Part shown: piece after piece, positions 25,702 to 34,838 of the stretch | Numbering within the stretch: the stretch's first letter is position 1 | How the letters are laid out: every line of letters starts with the position of its first letter | Assembly (NCBI GenBank): GCA_016709335.1 | Contig: JADJNC010000067.1 | Location: 1 to 64,000, forward strand | Direction of reading: 5' to 3' | DNA from: Candidatus Propionivibrio dominans | Lineage (GTDB): Bacteria > Pseudomonadota > Gammaproteobacteria > Burkholderiales > Rhodocyclaceae | Length of the DNA: 64,000 nucleotides | Made by a program: the position numbers and the translations under genes | Notes under the pieces: model-generated | The model's database searches: none | Seen by the model: the letters and a program-made list of their open reading frames with translations, nothing else | Told to the model about the DNA's origin: nothing

Positions 25702-25749
25702 ACCATCACCACCAAGCCACCAAGAGCACTAAGATTCACCAAGAAAACC
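25702..25749. repeat. CACCAAG short-period repeat, left arm type
   Basis: The block reads accatcaccaccaagccacc, then aagagcactaagattcacca and agaaaacc, with several imperfect CACCAAG units. It is the same family as the elements at 53829 and 55185. Only a weak inverted counterpart (gcctggtggttcg near 25960) is present. Confidence 0.7.
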
Positions 25750-25761
25750 AATAAGCCTAGA

Positions 25762-25928
25762 AACCGCAGTTGAGCGCGACAAATTGGCCGCACCACCAGG
25801 TCGGGGTGAGGGTTTGGCCCTCACCCCGACCCTCTCCCGCAGGGAGAGGGGGTTTGCACCCTTCGCCCTGCGGGAGAAGGGCCGGGGATGAGGGCCTACG
25901 ATATTGGCATTACGCTCAACTGCGTTTT
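25762..25928. repeat. Nested palindromic element with 15-bp inverted ends
   Basis: The ends aaccgcagttgagcg (25762) and cgctcaactgcgtttt (25913) are inverted with one mismatch. Inside, ccctcaccccgaccctctcc and matching ggagaggg and gggagaagggc segments form further hairpins. No ORF is present. The element looks like a miniature repeat insertion between kefC and the acyltransferase gene. Confidence 0.75.
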
Positions 25929-25989
25929 TTAGGATAAGTTAATTTAACGATGCTGTTCGCCTGGTGGTTCGTTTTAACTGCGAGGTCTG

Positions 25990-26544
25990 CTACCTGAAGC
26001 GGATGTCGCCGGCTTTTTCGGGATAGCGGCCGGTCTTGTCGGCGTAGTAGGAGCGGAACAGGTCGAGATCGGTTTCCTCGCTTCCGCTGAGGTTTATCCA
26101 GCGGTCGACGCCGATACGCCTGTTGCCGTAGTCGATGAAGCCCAGCCCGACCGGCACGCCGGTCGCCAGCGCCAGTTGGTAGAAGCCGGTTTTCCAGTGC
26201 TCGCTTCTTGAACGCGTCCCTTCCGGCGTGATGCAGATGCAGAAGCTCTCGCTTTGCGCAAAGATGTCAATCAGTTGCCTGATCATTCCCGTGCTCTCGC
26301 GCCGGTTGATCGGCACGCCGCCGAGCCAGATGAAAAACCCCTTCAGCGGCCAGCGAAAGAGCGAGTCCTTGCCCGCCCAGTTGAGGATCATCCGATGCCT
26401 GGCCTTGCACAGTACACCGAGCGGAAAGTCCCAGTTCGAGGTGTGCGGATAGACCAGCACCACCGACTTCGGCCCCGGCGGCGGAACGAACACGGTACGC
26501 CAGCCGATCAGCCGGAGGATGAGGGTTGCCAGTCGGCTGATCAA
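25990..26544 (-). CDS. PlsC-like acyltransferase
   Basis: The 184-aa protein has the acyltransferase box VYPHTSNWDFPLGV (HX4D) and ITPEGTRSRSEHWKTGFY (PEGTR). These are the catalytic and acyl-acceptor motifs of the 1-acylglycerol-3-phosphate acyltransferase superfamily. Length and lack of strong membrane helices suggest a small peripheral enzyme. It lies 12 bases after the ABC-F gene on the same strand. Confidence 0.87.
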   Translation of the reverse strand: MISRLATLILRLIGWRTVFVPPPGPKSVVLVYPHTSNWDFPLGVLCKARHRMILNWAGKDSLFRWPLKGFFIWLGGVPINRRESTGMIRQLIDIFAQSESFCICITPEGTRSRSEHWKTGFYQLALATGVPVGLGFIDYGNRRIGVDRWINLSGSEETDLDLFRSYYADKTGRYPEKAGDIRFR

Positions 26545-26556
26545 GTTCGCGGTGCC

Positions 26557-28179
26557 TCAGTCAATACCCTGACTGGCCAGGTACTCTTCGTAGTTGCCGA
26601 GGTAGTTGACCACCGTTCCGTCGATGCGGATTTCGAGAACCCGTGTGGCCAGCGAGGAAACGAACTCGCGGTCGTGCGAGGCAAAAACCAGCGTCCCCTT
26701 GAACTTCTCCAGCGCCGTGTTGAGCGATTCGATCGACTCCATGTCGAGGTGATTGGTCGGCTCGTCCAGCACCAGCACGTTGCATTTCATCAGCATCAGC
26801 TTGCCGAAGATCATGCGCCCCTGTTCGCCGCCGGAGATGACTTTCACCGCCTTGCGCACGTCGTCACCGGAGAACAGCAATCGGCCGAGTGTGCCGCGAA
26901 TCAGCGTTTCAACCTCGTCGCCTTCGCTGGCGGTGGCGCGGGCGTAGCCGGCAATCCAGTCGGTGAGGTTGGTGTCGCTCTTGAAATCGTCGGCGTGATC
27001 CTGCGCGTAGTAGCCGCGACGCGCTTTCTCCGTCCATTTGATGCTGCCGTACTGCGGCTGCAACTCGCCCATCAGCAGTTTGAGGAAGGTCGATTTGCCG
27101 ACGCCGTTTTCACCGATGATCGCGACGCGGTCGCCGGCGTTGAGCGTGAAATCGAAGTTGTTGAAAATCTTCCGCTCGCCGGCAGCATAAGCGAAGGTCA
27201 GGTTTTCAATCTCGACCGCCTGGCGGTGCAGCTTTTCCTTGTCATCGAAATCAAAACGAATCCATGGATATTGCCGTGATGAAGGTTTGATGTCTTCCGG
27301 TCGCAGCTTGTCGATCAGTTTCACACGCGAGGTCGCCTGCTTGGCCTTCGACTTGTTGGCCGAGAAGCGGCGCACGAAATCCTGCAGGTCGGCGATGCGC
27401 TCTTTGGCCTTGGCGTTGGCATTGGCCTGCCGCGCGCGGGCCTGCGACGAGGCCTCCATGAAGTCGTCGTAGGTGCCCGGATAAACGGTGATCTTGCCGT
27501 AGTCCAGATCGGCCATGTGCGTGCACACCTGATTCAGGAAGTGGCGATCATGCGAGATGATGATCATCGTGCTGTTGCGCTCGTTGAGAACGTTTTCCAG
27601 CCAGCGGATGGTGGCGATGTCGAGGTTGTTGGTCGGCTCGTCGAGCAGCAGGATGTCGGGGTTGGCGAACAGCGCCTGAATCAGCAGAACGCGCAGTTTC
27701 CAGCCCGGCGCCACTTCGCTCATCGGGCCAAGGTGCTGTGCGGAGGGGATGCCGACGCCGAGCAGCAACTCGCCGGCGCGCGATTCGGCGGTATAGCCGC
27801 CGTACTCGGCAAACCGGCTTTCCAGCTCGGCGGCGTGCAGGTAATCGGCTTCACTGGCGTCCGGATTGGCGTAGATCGCATCCTTCTCCTGCATGCAGGA
27901 CCACATTTCCTCATGCCCCATCATCACCACGTCGATCACACGCTGATCTTCAAAGGCAAACTGATCCTGGCGCAGGTAGGCCATGCGCTCATGGGTGTCT
28001 TTCGAGACGTTGCCGGCCGTCGGCTCGAGTTCGCCGTCGAGGATTTTCATGAAGGTCGACTTGCCGGAGCCGTTGGCACCGATCAGGCCGTACCGATAGC
28101 CCTCGCCGAATTTGACCGAAACGTTTTCAAAAAGGGGCTTGGCCCCGAACTGCATGGTGATGTTGGAGACGACGAGCAC
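26557..28179 (-). CDS. ybiT: ABC-F ATPase, YbiT-type
   Basis: ABC-F proteins are soluble, work at the ribosome and do not transport. The 540-aa protein has two ATPase domains: GANGSGKS (about residue 35), a degenerate first signature EVAPGWKLR as in Ybi[12 protein letters not shown], then [17 protein letters not shown] and [11 protein letters not shown]. The linker around residues 245-310 ([26 protein letters not shown], stated in part) matches the P-site interaction motif region of the family. The upstream gap carries a palindromic repeat. Confidence 0.93.
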   Translation of the reverse strand: MLVVSNITMQFGAKPLFENVSVKFGEGYRYGLIGANGSGKSTFMKILDGELEPTAGNVSKDTHERMAYLRQDQFAFEDQRVIDVVMMGHEEMWSCMQEKDAIYANPDASEADYLHAAELESRFAEYGGYTAESRAGELLLGVGIPSAQHLGPMSEVAPGWKLRVLLIQALFANPDILLLDEPTNNLDIATIRWLENVLNERNSTMIIISHDRHFLNQVCTHMADLDYGKITVYPGTYDDFMEASSQARARQANANAKAKERIADLQDFVRRFSANKSKAKQATSRVKLIDKLRPEDIKPSSRQYPWIRFDFDDKEKLHRQAVEIENLTFAYAAGERKIFNNFDFTLNAGDRVAIIGENGVGKSTFLKLLMGELQPQYGSIKWTEKARRGYYAQDHADDFKSDTNLTDWIAGYARATASEGDEVETLIRGTLGRLLFSGDDVRKAVKVISGGEQGRMIFGKLMLMKCNVLVLDEPTNHLDMESIESLNTALEKFKGTLVFASHDREFVSSLATRVLEIRIDGTVVNYLGNYEEYLASQGID

Positions 28180-28259
28180 TCAGAAACCTCGGGAAAGTCA
28201 TTGATTTGAAAGGCCGGTATTGTAACCGAGGGAGAGGGTGAGCGCTTGGTTCCAAACAG

Positions 28260-28347
28260 GTAGGTCGGGTTAGCGGTTTTATCGCGTAACCCGACACGGG
28301 TGTCTGCCCGGGAAGATGTCGGGTTACGCTACGCTAACCCGACCTAC
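28260..28347. repeat. GTAGGTCGGGTTAGCG palindromic repeat
   Basis: The block runs from gtaggtcgggttagcggttt, through a middle section, to gtcgggttacgctacgctaa and cccgacctac. The ends are fully inverted. Same family as 12763, 14104 and 33383. It fills the divergent gap between the ABC-F gene and ahpC, just ahead of the OxyR-like site. Confidence 0.88.
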
Positions 28348-28367
28348 GAGACTCCAAGGATTCATTG

Positions 28368-28433
28368 ATAGCCATAGCCTATATAATAAATTTAAACAAT
28401 CAATTGGATAAATGCACGTCACGCCTCTAACAT
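28368..28433 (+). promoter_or_regulatory. OxyR-like site and promoter of ahpC
   Basis: ATAG-N7-CTAT (28368-28382) is a perfect half of the OxyR pattern. After seven bases the second half is weaker (attt-N7-caat, to 28404). A -35-like TTGGAT at 28404 and a -10-like TAACAT at 28428 are 18 bases apart directly downstream, the usual geometry for OxyR activation. A TATAAT at 28382 overlaps the site and could be another promoter. ahpC is a classic OxyR target; binding is inferred. Confidence 0.5.
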
Positions 28434-28481
28434 TCACTCGCTGCTTTACTTTATCAACCCGTAACACAAGGAGAAATCACC

Positions 28482-29048
28482 ATGCAATCGTTGATCAATA
28501 CAGAAATCCTGCCTTTCAAGGCTACCGCTTACCACAATGGCAAGTTTGTCCCGGTGTCCGATGCCGACCTGCGCGGCAAATGGTCGGTCGTATTCTTCTA
28601 CCCGGCCGACTTCACGTTTGTCTGCCCGACCGAACTGGGAGATGTCGCCGACGAGTACGCCGACTTCAAGAAAATGGGTGTTGAGGTGTATTCGGTTTCG
28701 ACCGACACGCACTTCACGCACAAGGCCTGGCACGACGCGTCGGATACGATCAAGAAGATCCAGTATCCGATGATCGGCGACCCGACCGGCACCATCACCC
28801 GCAACTTCGGCGTGATGATCGAGGAGGAAGGTCTGGCCTTGCGCGGCACTTTCGTCATCAATCCGGAAGGCGTGATCAAGGTCTGTGAAATTCACGACCT
28901 CGGCATCGGGCGTGACGCCAAGGAACTGAAGCGCAAGATCCAGGCTGCCCAGTACGTCGCCACGCATCCGGGCGAAGTCTGCCCGGCCAAGTGGACGCCG
29001 GGCGATGCCACGCTGGCCCCGTCGCTCGATCTGGTCGGAAAGATTTAA
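28482..29048 (+). CDS. ahpC: Alkyl hydroperoxide reductase subunit C (peroxiredoxin)
   Basis: AhpC reduces H2O2 and organic peroxides and peroxynitrite. This 188-aa typical 2-Cys peroxiredoxin has the peroxidatic Cys48 in [11 protein letters not shown] and the resolving Cys167 in GEVCPAKW. The ATG at 28482 has aaggag upstream (acaaggagaaatcacc). ahpF follows after a hairpin. A putative OxyR site lies upstream. Confidence 0.97.
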   Translation: MQSLINTEILPFKATAYHNGKFVPVSDADLRGKWSVVFFYPADFTFVCPTELGDVADEYADFKKMGVEVYSVSTDTHFTHKAWHDASDTIKKIQYPMIGDPTGTITRNFGVMIEEEGLALRGTFVINPEGVIKVCEIHDLGIGRDAKELKRKIQAAQYVATHPGEVCPAKWTPGDATLAPSLDLVGKI

Positions 29049-29057
29049 GACCGGCAG

Positions 29058-29089
29058 TCAACCATGGAGGGCGCGCCCTTCGTGGTTGA
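29058..29089 (+). promoter_or_regulatory. Hairpin between ahpC and ahpF
   Basis: The ends tcaaccat and gtggttga pair, and the stem continues through gagggc/gcccttc with two wobble pairs, giving about 14 bp around a four-base loop. No T tract follows, so it is more likely an mRNA-stabilising or attenuating structure that sets more AhpC than AhpF. Confidence 0.6.
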
Positions 29090-29117
29090 TCCAGCAATTG
29101 CAATTGGGAGAATAAAA

Positions 29118-30677
29118 ATGCTCGACGCCACCATCAAGACCCAGCTCAAGGCCTATCTTGAGCGACTTCAGCAACCGATCGAACTCGTCGCTTCAATCGA
29201 CGACAGCGCCCAGGCGCAGGAAATGCGCGCTCTGCTCGACGACATCGCCCTGCTTTCCGACAAGGTCAGCGTGCGCAACGATGGCGTCGACAAGCGGAAA
29301 CCCTCATTTGCCGTGACTCGCCCCGGCACAGCGGCGCGCATCGGCTTTGCCGGGATTCCGATGGGGCATGAATTCACCTCGCTGGTGCTGGCGCTGTTAC
29401 AGACCGGTGGCCACCCGCCAAAGATCGAGGCCGAACTGATCGAGCAGATTCGCGCCATTCCGGGCACCTTCCATTTCGAAACCTTCATTTCGCTGTCCTG
29501 CCACAACTGTCCCGACGTGGTGCAGGCGCTCAATCTGATGTCCGTGCTCAACCCCGGCATCAGCCACACCATGATCGACGGCGCGCTGTATCAGGACGAA
29601 GTGAACGAGCGAAAGATCATGGCTGTGCCGACTATCTATCTGAACGGCGAGCCGTTCGGGCAGGGACGCATGACGCTCGAAGAGATCATCGCCAAAATCG
29701 ACACCGGCGCCATTGCGCGTGAAGCCGAGAAAATTGCGGCCAAGGACACTTTCGACGTACTCATAGTCGGCGGCGGCCCGGCCGGTGCGGCAGCGGCAAT
29801 CTACGCGGCGCGCAAGGGCGTGCGTACCGGCGTGGTCGCCGAACGCTTCGGTGGCCAGGTGCTCGACACCATGGCGATCGAGAATTTCATCTCGGTCACC
29901 GAAACCGACGGCCCGAAGCTTGCCGCCGGGCTGGAGCAACACGTTCGCGCATACGAGGTCGACATCATGAACCTGCAACGTGCCGAGGCGCTTATGCAGG
30001 GCGAGGATGGCCTCAAGGAGGTGCGGCTGGCCAGCGGCGCGGTGCTGAAAAGCAGGTCGGTGATCATTTCCACCGGCGCGCGCTGGCGTGAAATGAACGT
30101 GCCCGGCGAGAAGGAATACCGCGGTCGCGGCGTGGCCTATTGCCCGCATTGCGACGGCCCGCTGTTCAAGGGCAAGCGCGTTGCCGTGATCGGCGGCGGC
30201 AACTCGGGAGTCGAAGCGGCGATCGACCTCGCCGGAGTCGTCGCGCACGTTACCCTGATCGAATTCGACAAGGTTCTGCGCGCCGACGCGGTGTTGCAGA
30301 AAAAACTCTTCAGCCTGTCCAACGTGACGGTCATCACCAACGCGCTGACTACCGAAGCGACGGGCAATGGCGAAAAGGTGAATGGCCTCATTTACAAGGA
30401 CCGGGCCAGCAACGAGCTTCACACCCTGGCGCTCGAAGGCATCTTCGTGCAGATCGGCCTGCTTCCGAATACCGACTGGCTCAAGGGAACGATTGCCCTC
30501 TCGCCGCGCGGCGAGATTGAAGTCGATGCACGCGGCCAGACCTCGCTGCCCGGCGTCTTTGCCGCCGGTGACTGCACAACGGTACCCTACAAGCAGATCA
30601 TCATCGCCCTGGGCGAAGGCGCCAAGGCCTCACTCGGCGCCTTCGATCATCTGATCCGCAGCTCGGCGCCGGCCTGA
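29118..30677 (+). CDS. ahpF: Alkyl hydroperoxide reductase subunit F
   Basis: AhpF is the NADH-dependent flavoprotein that recycles AhpC. The 519-aa protein has the N-terminal glutaredoxin-like domain with Cys128-His-Asn-Cys131 and a thioredoxin-reductase-like part. FAD binding is at [21 protein letters not shown], the redox centre is [13 protein letters not shown] binding is at [19 protein letters not shown], and the C-terminal GVFAAGDCT completes the FAD site. The ATG at 29118 follows gggag. Confidence 0.97.
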   Translation: MLDATIKTQLKAYLERLQQPIELVASIDDSAQAQEMRALLDDIALLSDKVSVRNDGVDKRKPSFAVTRPGTAARIGFAGIPMGHEFTSLVLALLQTGGHPPKIEAELIEQIRAIPGTFHFETFISLSCHNCPDVVQALNLMSVLNPGISHTMIDGALYQDEVNERKIMAVPTIYLNGEPFGQGRMTLEEIIAKIDTGAIAREAEKIAAKDTFDVLIVGGGPAGAAAAIYAARKGVRTGVVAERFGGQVLDTMAIENFISVTETDGPKLAAGLEQHVRAYEVDIMNLQRAEALMQGEDGLKEVRLASGAVLKSRSVIISTGARWREMNVPGEKEYRGRGVAYCPHCDGPLFKGKRVAVIGGGNSGVEAAIDLAGVVAHVTLIEFDKVLRADAVLQKKLFSLSNVTVITNALTTEATGNGEKVNGLIYKDRASNELHTLALEGIFVQIGLLPNTDWLKGTIALSPRGEIEVDARGQTSLPGVFAAGDCTTVPYKQIIIALGEGAKASLGAFDHLIRSSAPA

Positions 30678-30708
30678 CGAAACGGGGTATCTGGCGGCGC
30701 TGTCCGTA

Positions 30709-31038
30709 TCAACCAAAAATCGTGACTGTCAGGCGTTCAAGGTAGCCGAGACTCTCCCACCAGATCACCCCGTTGTCGCGCAAGCGCTTGCCGGATTCGG
30801 TCAAGGTAAGTTTCCGGGCACCGAACTCGGTGGCGCCGCTATCGACAAGAAAGTCACCGTTCATGAGGTACATGGCGATCCCTGGCTGCACCTGCATGCC
30901 ATCGAGCAGCCAGCGGGTGCCATAGCCATCGTCGCTGCCCCTCAGCATCAGCATGGGCCGATAGGTACCCATGTGGCGCAGCACGTCAAGCGTCTGCGCG
31001 CGGCAGGGGATCAGGCTTGTTGGTGAGTAGGTGTCCAT
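30709..31038 (-). CDS. Conserved-looking small protein of unknown function
   Basis: The 109-aa frame (MDTYSPTSLIPCRAQTLDVL to RLTVTIFG) has a natural amino-acid mix and codon use like its neighbours, with no signal peptide or known motif. It may be real because it fills the gap between ahpF and the SPFH gene convergently with ahpF. I do not recognise the family. Confidence 0.6.
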   Translation of the reverse strand: MDTYSPTSLIPCRAQTLDVLRHMGTYRPMLMLRGSDDGYGTRWLLDGMQVQPGIAMYLMNGDFLVDSGATEFGARKLTLTESGKRLRDNGVIWWESLGYLERLTVTIFG

Positions 31039-31194
31039 GATTCGTCCAATTATGAACCTTTCTGGAGGCTCGCAGTTCAGGGTTTGATCGCTTCGCAGCC
31101 GGCAGTCAGCAATGAACAGATACGTAGCTCATACGCTCTTGCTGTATGCTATTGCACTTCAGATCGTGCAACAAAATCAGAAGGGAGCAACAAA

Positions 31195-32067
31195 ATGAGT
31201 GACCAGGCAATCATGGAAAAGGAAGCGCACTACATCTCCGGCTGGCTGGCGCTGTTGTTGTGGCTGCTGGCCCTGGCCGGCGCCGTCTGGCTTTTTCTTG
31301 GCAGCGTACTGCGCCACGGCGAACCGCCTGTGCTGGCGGTTCTCGGCATCCTGCTGCTCGGCTTTCTGGCCAAGGGATTTGTCATCCTGCAGCCCAACAT
31401 TGCCGGCGTGCTGATCTTCTTCGGTCGCTATTCCGGCACCATCCGCGAGGGCGGCTTCTTCTGGTACAACCCCTTCAGCAAGCGGCAGAATATCTCGCTG
31501 CGCGTGGTCAATCTCAACACCCCGACACTCAAGGTCAACGACATGGCCGGCAACCCGATCGAGGTTGCTGCCGTCATTGCCTGGCGCGTGAACGACACCG
31601 CCAAGGCCAGCTTCGAGGTGGATAACTACGCCAGCTTCCTGGCCATCCAGGGCGAATCGGCGATTCGAGCGGTGACCAGCACGCGCTTCTATGATGGCGA
31701 CCAGCACGGGCGCAATTCATTGCGCGGCGATCTGGTGGCCGTGGCGCAGATGCTCTCTGAAACAATCCAGTCGCACGTCGAGCTGGCCGGGCTGGAGATC
31801 ATCGAAGCCAAGATCACCCACCTCGCCTACGCGCCGGAAATCGCCTCGGCGATGCTGCGCCGGCAGCAGGCGGCAGCGGTCATCGCGGCTCGTCAGCTCA
31901 TTGTCGAAGGTGCCGTCGGCATGGTAAAAATGGCACTGGACAAGTTGCAGGCGGAGGGGGTGGTGACGCTATCCGATGCCGACCGGGTGCATCTGACCAG
32001 CAATCTGCTGACCGTTCTGGTATCGGAGTCGGAAACACAGCCGGTGCTGTCGGTGTCGCGTTCCTGA
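31195..32067 (+). CDS. SPFH/Band 7 membrane protein
   Basis: Two membrane helices near residues 15-60 (GWLALLLWLLALAGAVWLFL and VLAVLGILLLGFLAKGFVIL) precede an SPFH domain (GVLIFFGRYSGTIREGGFFW, NLNTPTLKVNDMAGNPIEV, RAVTSTRFYD). A coiled helical C-terminal part follows (EIIEAKITHLAYAPEIASAM). SPFH proteins make membrane scaffolds; which complex is not clear. The ATG at 31195 has aagggag upstream; the frame to 31084 is not supported. Confidence 0.9.
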   Translation: MSDQAIMEKEAHYISGWLALLLWLLALAGAVWLFLGSVLRHGEPPVLAVLGILLLGFLAKGFVILQPNIAGVLIFFGRYSGTIREGGFFWYNPFSKRQNISLRVVNLNTPTLKVNDMAGNPIEVAAVIAWRVNDTAKASFEVDNYASFLAIQGESAIRAVTSTRFYDGDQHGRNSLRGDLVAVAQMLSETIQSHVELAGLEIIEAKITHLAYAPEIASAMLRRQQAAAVIAARQLIVEGAVGMVKMALDKLQAEGVVTLSDADRVHLTSNLLTVLVSESETQPVLSVSRS

Positions 32068-32337
32068 GACAAAGTCCGCCGTGGTCTGCGCCAGTCTTTA
32101 TCTTACCCGCCCCCTTGTTCAGCGTGAGCGTTGGCTCCCTCCCTGAAAAGGGGAGGCCGGGAGGGGTTGCTATGGTGCTTTCATCGCTCATCAGTGTCGT
32201 AACTCGCCATCAGCGTCAGACTGCCCATCCAGACGAGCAAACCCTTGTTGCAGCCGCTAACCTGTATCATGTGACACCCTGCCGCTCTGGCGGCAACTCC
32301 GGCGTAGTCAAATCCTGCTCGCCTCTGAGGAATCAAA

Positions 32338-33354
32338 GTGCCCGCAAATTTGACCGAACTCCTGGCGGCTGCCCTTACCGCGCGTCGTTCCCTGCTTGAT
32401 CAACTTCACGCTGAACAGACCAGCGCCTACCGACTGTTTCATGGCAGCGTCGAAGGCGAAGCCGGGTTGAGTGTTGATCGCTACGGTGATGCACTGCTGG
32501 TGCAGAGCTTTCATCGCCCGCTGGCGCCTGATCGACTGGCGGCGATTGAAGCCTTTTACACCGACGTATTTCCCGGCTTGCCGGTGTTCTACAACGAGCG
32601 CAGCCAGGCCAACTCGCGAATTGCCAATACGCTGCCACCCGAGCAGATTGGCGCAGCACACGTGCGTCGCCAGTTTCAGGAAATGGGCGTCAATTACCGC
32701 TTCCAGGTGCGCCACGCCGGGCAGGATCCTTGGCTTTTCCTCGATCTGCGTGCCGGGCGACGGCGGGTGATGCAGGAAATCGCCGGCAAATCGCTGCTCA
32801 ATCTTTTCGCCTACACCTGCGGCGTCGGCATTGCCGCCGCCAAAGCCGGTGCGCGGCATGTGGTGAATGTGGATTTTTCCGAAGCCAGCCTTTCCATAGG
32901 CAAGGAGAATGCGCGTCTCAACGCATTGCCGATCCGCCTGCGCTTCGTTAAAAGCGACGTCTTCGCCGCCCTGCGCCAGCTTTCCGGGCAAGGGCAGGCG
33001 GAGCGGGTACGCGGCAAACGAATGCCGCCCTTCCCCAGGCTGGAGACGCACTCGTTCGATGTCGTTTTTCTCGATCCGCCGCGCTATGCCAAAAGCCCGT
33101 TTGGCGTTGTCGATCTGGTCAATGACTACGCCGCGCTGTTCAAGCCGGCGCTGTTGTGCACGGCCGAAGGCGGCACACTGATCTGTTGCAACAATGTCGC
33201 TGAAGTCTCGCGCGCAGCCTGGCTGGACCTGCTCGAACGCAGTGCGCGCAAGGCCGGGCGGGTTATTCGCGAAGTCGAGTGGATTGCTCCCGAGGCTGAT
33301 TTTCCCAGCCTCGACGGGCAAGCGCCGCTGAAGATGGCGTTGTTGCGGGTTTGA
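32338..33354 (+). CDS. Class I SAM-dependent rRNA methyltransferase, RlmI/RlmK-like
   Basis: The 338-aa protein carries LLNLFAYTCGVGIAAAKAGA (motif I), VVFLDPPRYAKSPFG (motif IV, DPPRF-like) and the N-terminal LSVDRYGDALLVQ segment of the RlmI/RlmK group. Such enzymes make m5C or m7G in 23S rRNA. Target position is not predicted. The GTG at 32338 is used because the frame has no earlier start. Confidence 0.87.
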   Translation: MPANLTELLAAALTARRSLLDQLHAEQTSAYRLFHGSVEGEAGLSVDRYGDALLVQSFHRPLAPDRLAAIEAFYTDVFPGLPVFYNERSQANSRIANTLPPEQIGAAHVRRQFQEMGVNYRFQVRHAGQDPWLFLDLRAGRRRVMQEIAGKSLLNLFAYTCGVGIAAAKAGARHVVNVDFSEASLSIGKENARLNALPIRLRFVKSDVFAALRQLSGQGQAERVRGKRMPPFPRLETHSFDVVFLDPPRYAKSPFGVVDLVNDYAALFKPALLCTAEGGTLICCNNVAEVSRAAWLDLLERSARKAGRVIREVEWIAPEADFPSLDGQAPLKMALLRV

Positions 33355-33382
33355 CGTGCCTTACTTGTTTAATAGCAGCCAG

Positions 33383-33413
33383 TGTCGGGTTTTGCTACGC
33401 TAACCCGACCTAC
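33383..33413. repeat. Partial GTCGGGTTNNGCTACGC palindrome
   Basis: The unit tgtcgggttttgctacgctaacccgacctac is a single half-length copy of the family at 12763, 14104 and 28260. Confidence 0.8.
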
Positions 33414-33482
33414 GATCAACGAATTGCGGCAAGATGAGGGCCAGAACAATCCCTCTGACTTGATGAAAAACCTTACGAATAC

Positions 33483-34319
33483 ATGAAAACCCCGAAAAGA
33501 CTCGCCGCACTGGTTGAAGAAGGCCTCGTCGATGAGGTGATTGGCCAACTGATGAGCGGCAAGGAAGCCACCGTCTATGTCGTGCGCTGTGGCGAAGCCA
33601 TTCGCTGCGCGAAGGTTTACAAGGAAGCCAATCAGCGCAGCTTCCGCAAGAACGCCTCCTACCAGGAAGGCCGCAAGGTAAAAAACAGCCGGCAGGCGCG
33701 CGCCATGGAGAAAGGCAGCCGCTATGGGCGCCAGATGCAGGAAGAGGTCTGGCAGAGTGCCGAGGTCGATGCCCTGTATCGCTTGTCCGCTGCCGGGGTG
33801 CGGGTGCCGCAGCCACATCTCTGCTTCGCCGGGGTTTTGCTGATGGATCTGGTGCTCGACGCCGAGGGCCATGCGGCACCGCGCCTCAACGATGTCGAAC
33901 TCAGCGAAGAACTGGCGCTGGAGTTTCACGCCCTGCTGGTCAATCAGGTGGTGCGGATGCTTTGCGCCGGCATCATTCACGGCGACCTTTCCGAATACAA
34001 CATCCTGGTCGGCGAAGGCGGACCGGTGATCATCGATGTGCCGCAAGCCATCGATGCGGCGGGCAACAGCAACGCCGCCGAAATGTTCGAGCGTGACGTG
34101 CTCAATCTGCGCACCTACTTCAGCGCCTTCGCCCCGTCGCTCAAGAACACCCAGTATGGCAAGGAAATCTGGGCGCACTACGAAAGCGGTTTGCTCACCC
34201 CGGACCTGCCCTTGACTGGCCAGGTCGTCCTCGACGAACGACTCGCCGACGTGGACGCCGTTCTGTTGCAGGTTGAGCTGGCCATCAGGGAAAATGAAAT
34301 CCGGCGCATGTGTCAGTGA
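33483..34319 (+). CDS. RIO-family serine protein kinase (PA4780-like)
   Basis: The 278-aa protein has the RIO-kinase core: LMSGKEATVYVVRCG for nucleotide binding, the catalytic HGDLSEYNILV and metal-binding IIDVPQAIDA. Bacterial RIO-type kinases of the PA4780 group phosphorylate Ser/Thr, and the targets are poorly known. A basic stretch (RSFRKNASYQEGRKVKNSRQ) may contact RNA or ribosomes. No regulatory domain is seen. Confidence 0.92.
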   Translation: MKTPKRLAALVEEGLVDEVIGQLMSGKEATVYVVRCGEAIRCAKVYKEANQRSFRKNASYQEGRKVKNSRQARAMEKGSRYGRQMQEEVWQSAEVDALYRLSAAGVRVPQPHLCFAGVLLMDLVLDAEGHAAPRLNDVELSEELALEFHALLVNQVVRMLCAGIIHGDLSEYNILVGEGGPVIIDVPQAIDAAGNSNAAEMFERDVLNLRTYFSAFAPSLKNTQYGKEIWAHYESGLLTPDLPLTGQVVLDERLADVDAVLLQVELAIRENEIRRMCQ

Positions 34320-34838
34320 GCTGCATTCGTACTCATCATCCCCATTTCAGGGCTGATCAGCGCCAATCCAGGGAACGCCTATCGGTTACTATTGATGCTG
34401 GGGTGCCTCCGATGTGCCTGGCGATTGCAAAACATCAAGTGTTTCTTCAACGCACATGGCCGGGGGGGTCGTATCATGTATCGTCATCGCCATGACCAGC
34501 GAACGGGTATGCTCAAGGCGATTGCATGAATGCCTTTGGAATCGCAAGTGGTTGAATGAAATACCATATCGTCATTCCGGCGAACGCCGGAATCCAGGTG
34601 TTTTGAGCACCAACTGGGTCCCGGCTTTCGCCGGGACGACGGTATCTGGATAAGAAAGGCTCTTCAGAGCTACGAAAAAATGACCGATGCATGCGTGCGA
34701 TTGCGCTGCCCGTATTCCCGAGCCGTTTGGCCTAAATTGTCTTCTGCGCTACGATGAATTACTGCGCTGTCCAGATGTCAAACTTTTGCTTCTTCAGGCG
34801 ATGGTTTCAGCCGTGCTAAAGCGTCAAGAAATCCAAAA
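34320..34838. other. Intergenic gap with REP-like pair
   Basis: A 519-base gap contains only a palindrome pair at 34570-34641 (cgtcattccggcgaacgccg, then cccggctttcgccggg). Short frames of 60-80 codons occur but have no ribosome site or protein-like character. No RNA gene is evident. Confidence 0.7.

Noticed and set aside
34310..34653. Two short ORFs between the RIO kinase and HD-GYP genes
   Set aside because: One runs through a palindromic repeat and neither has a ribosome site or protein-like composition.
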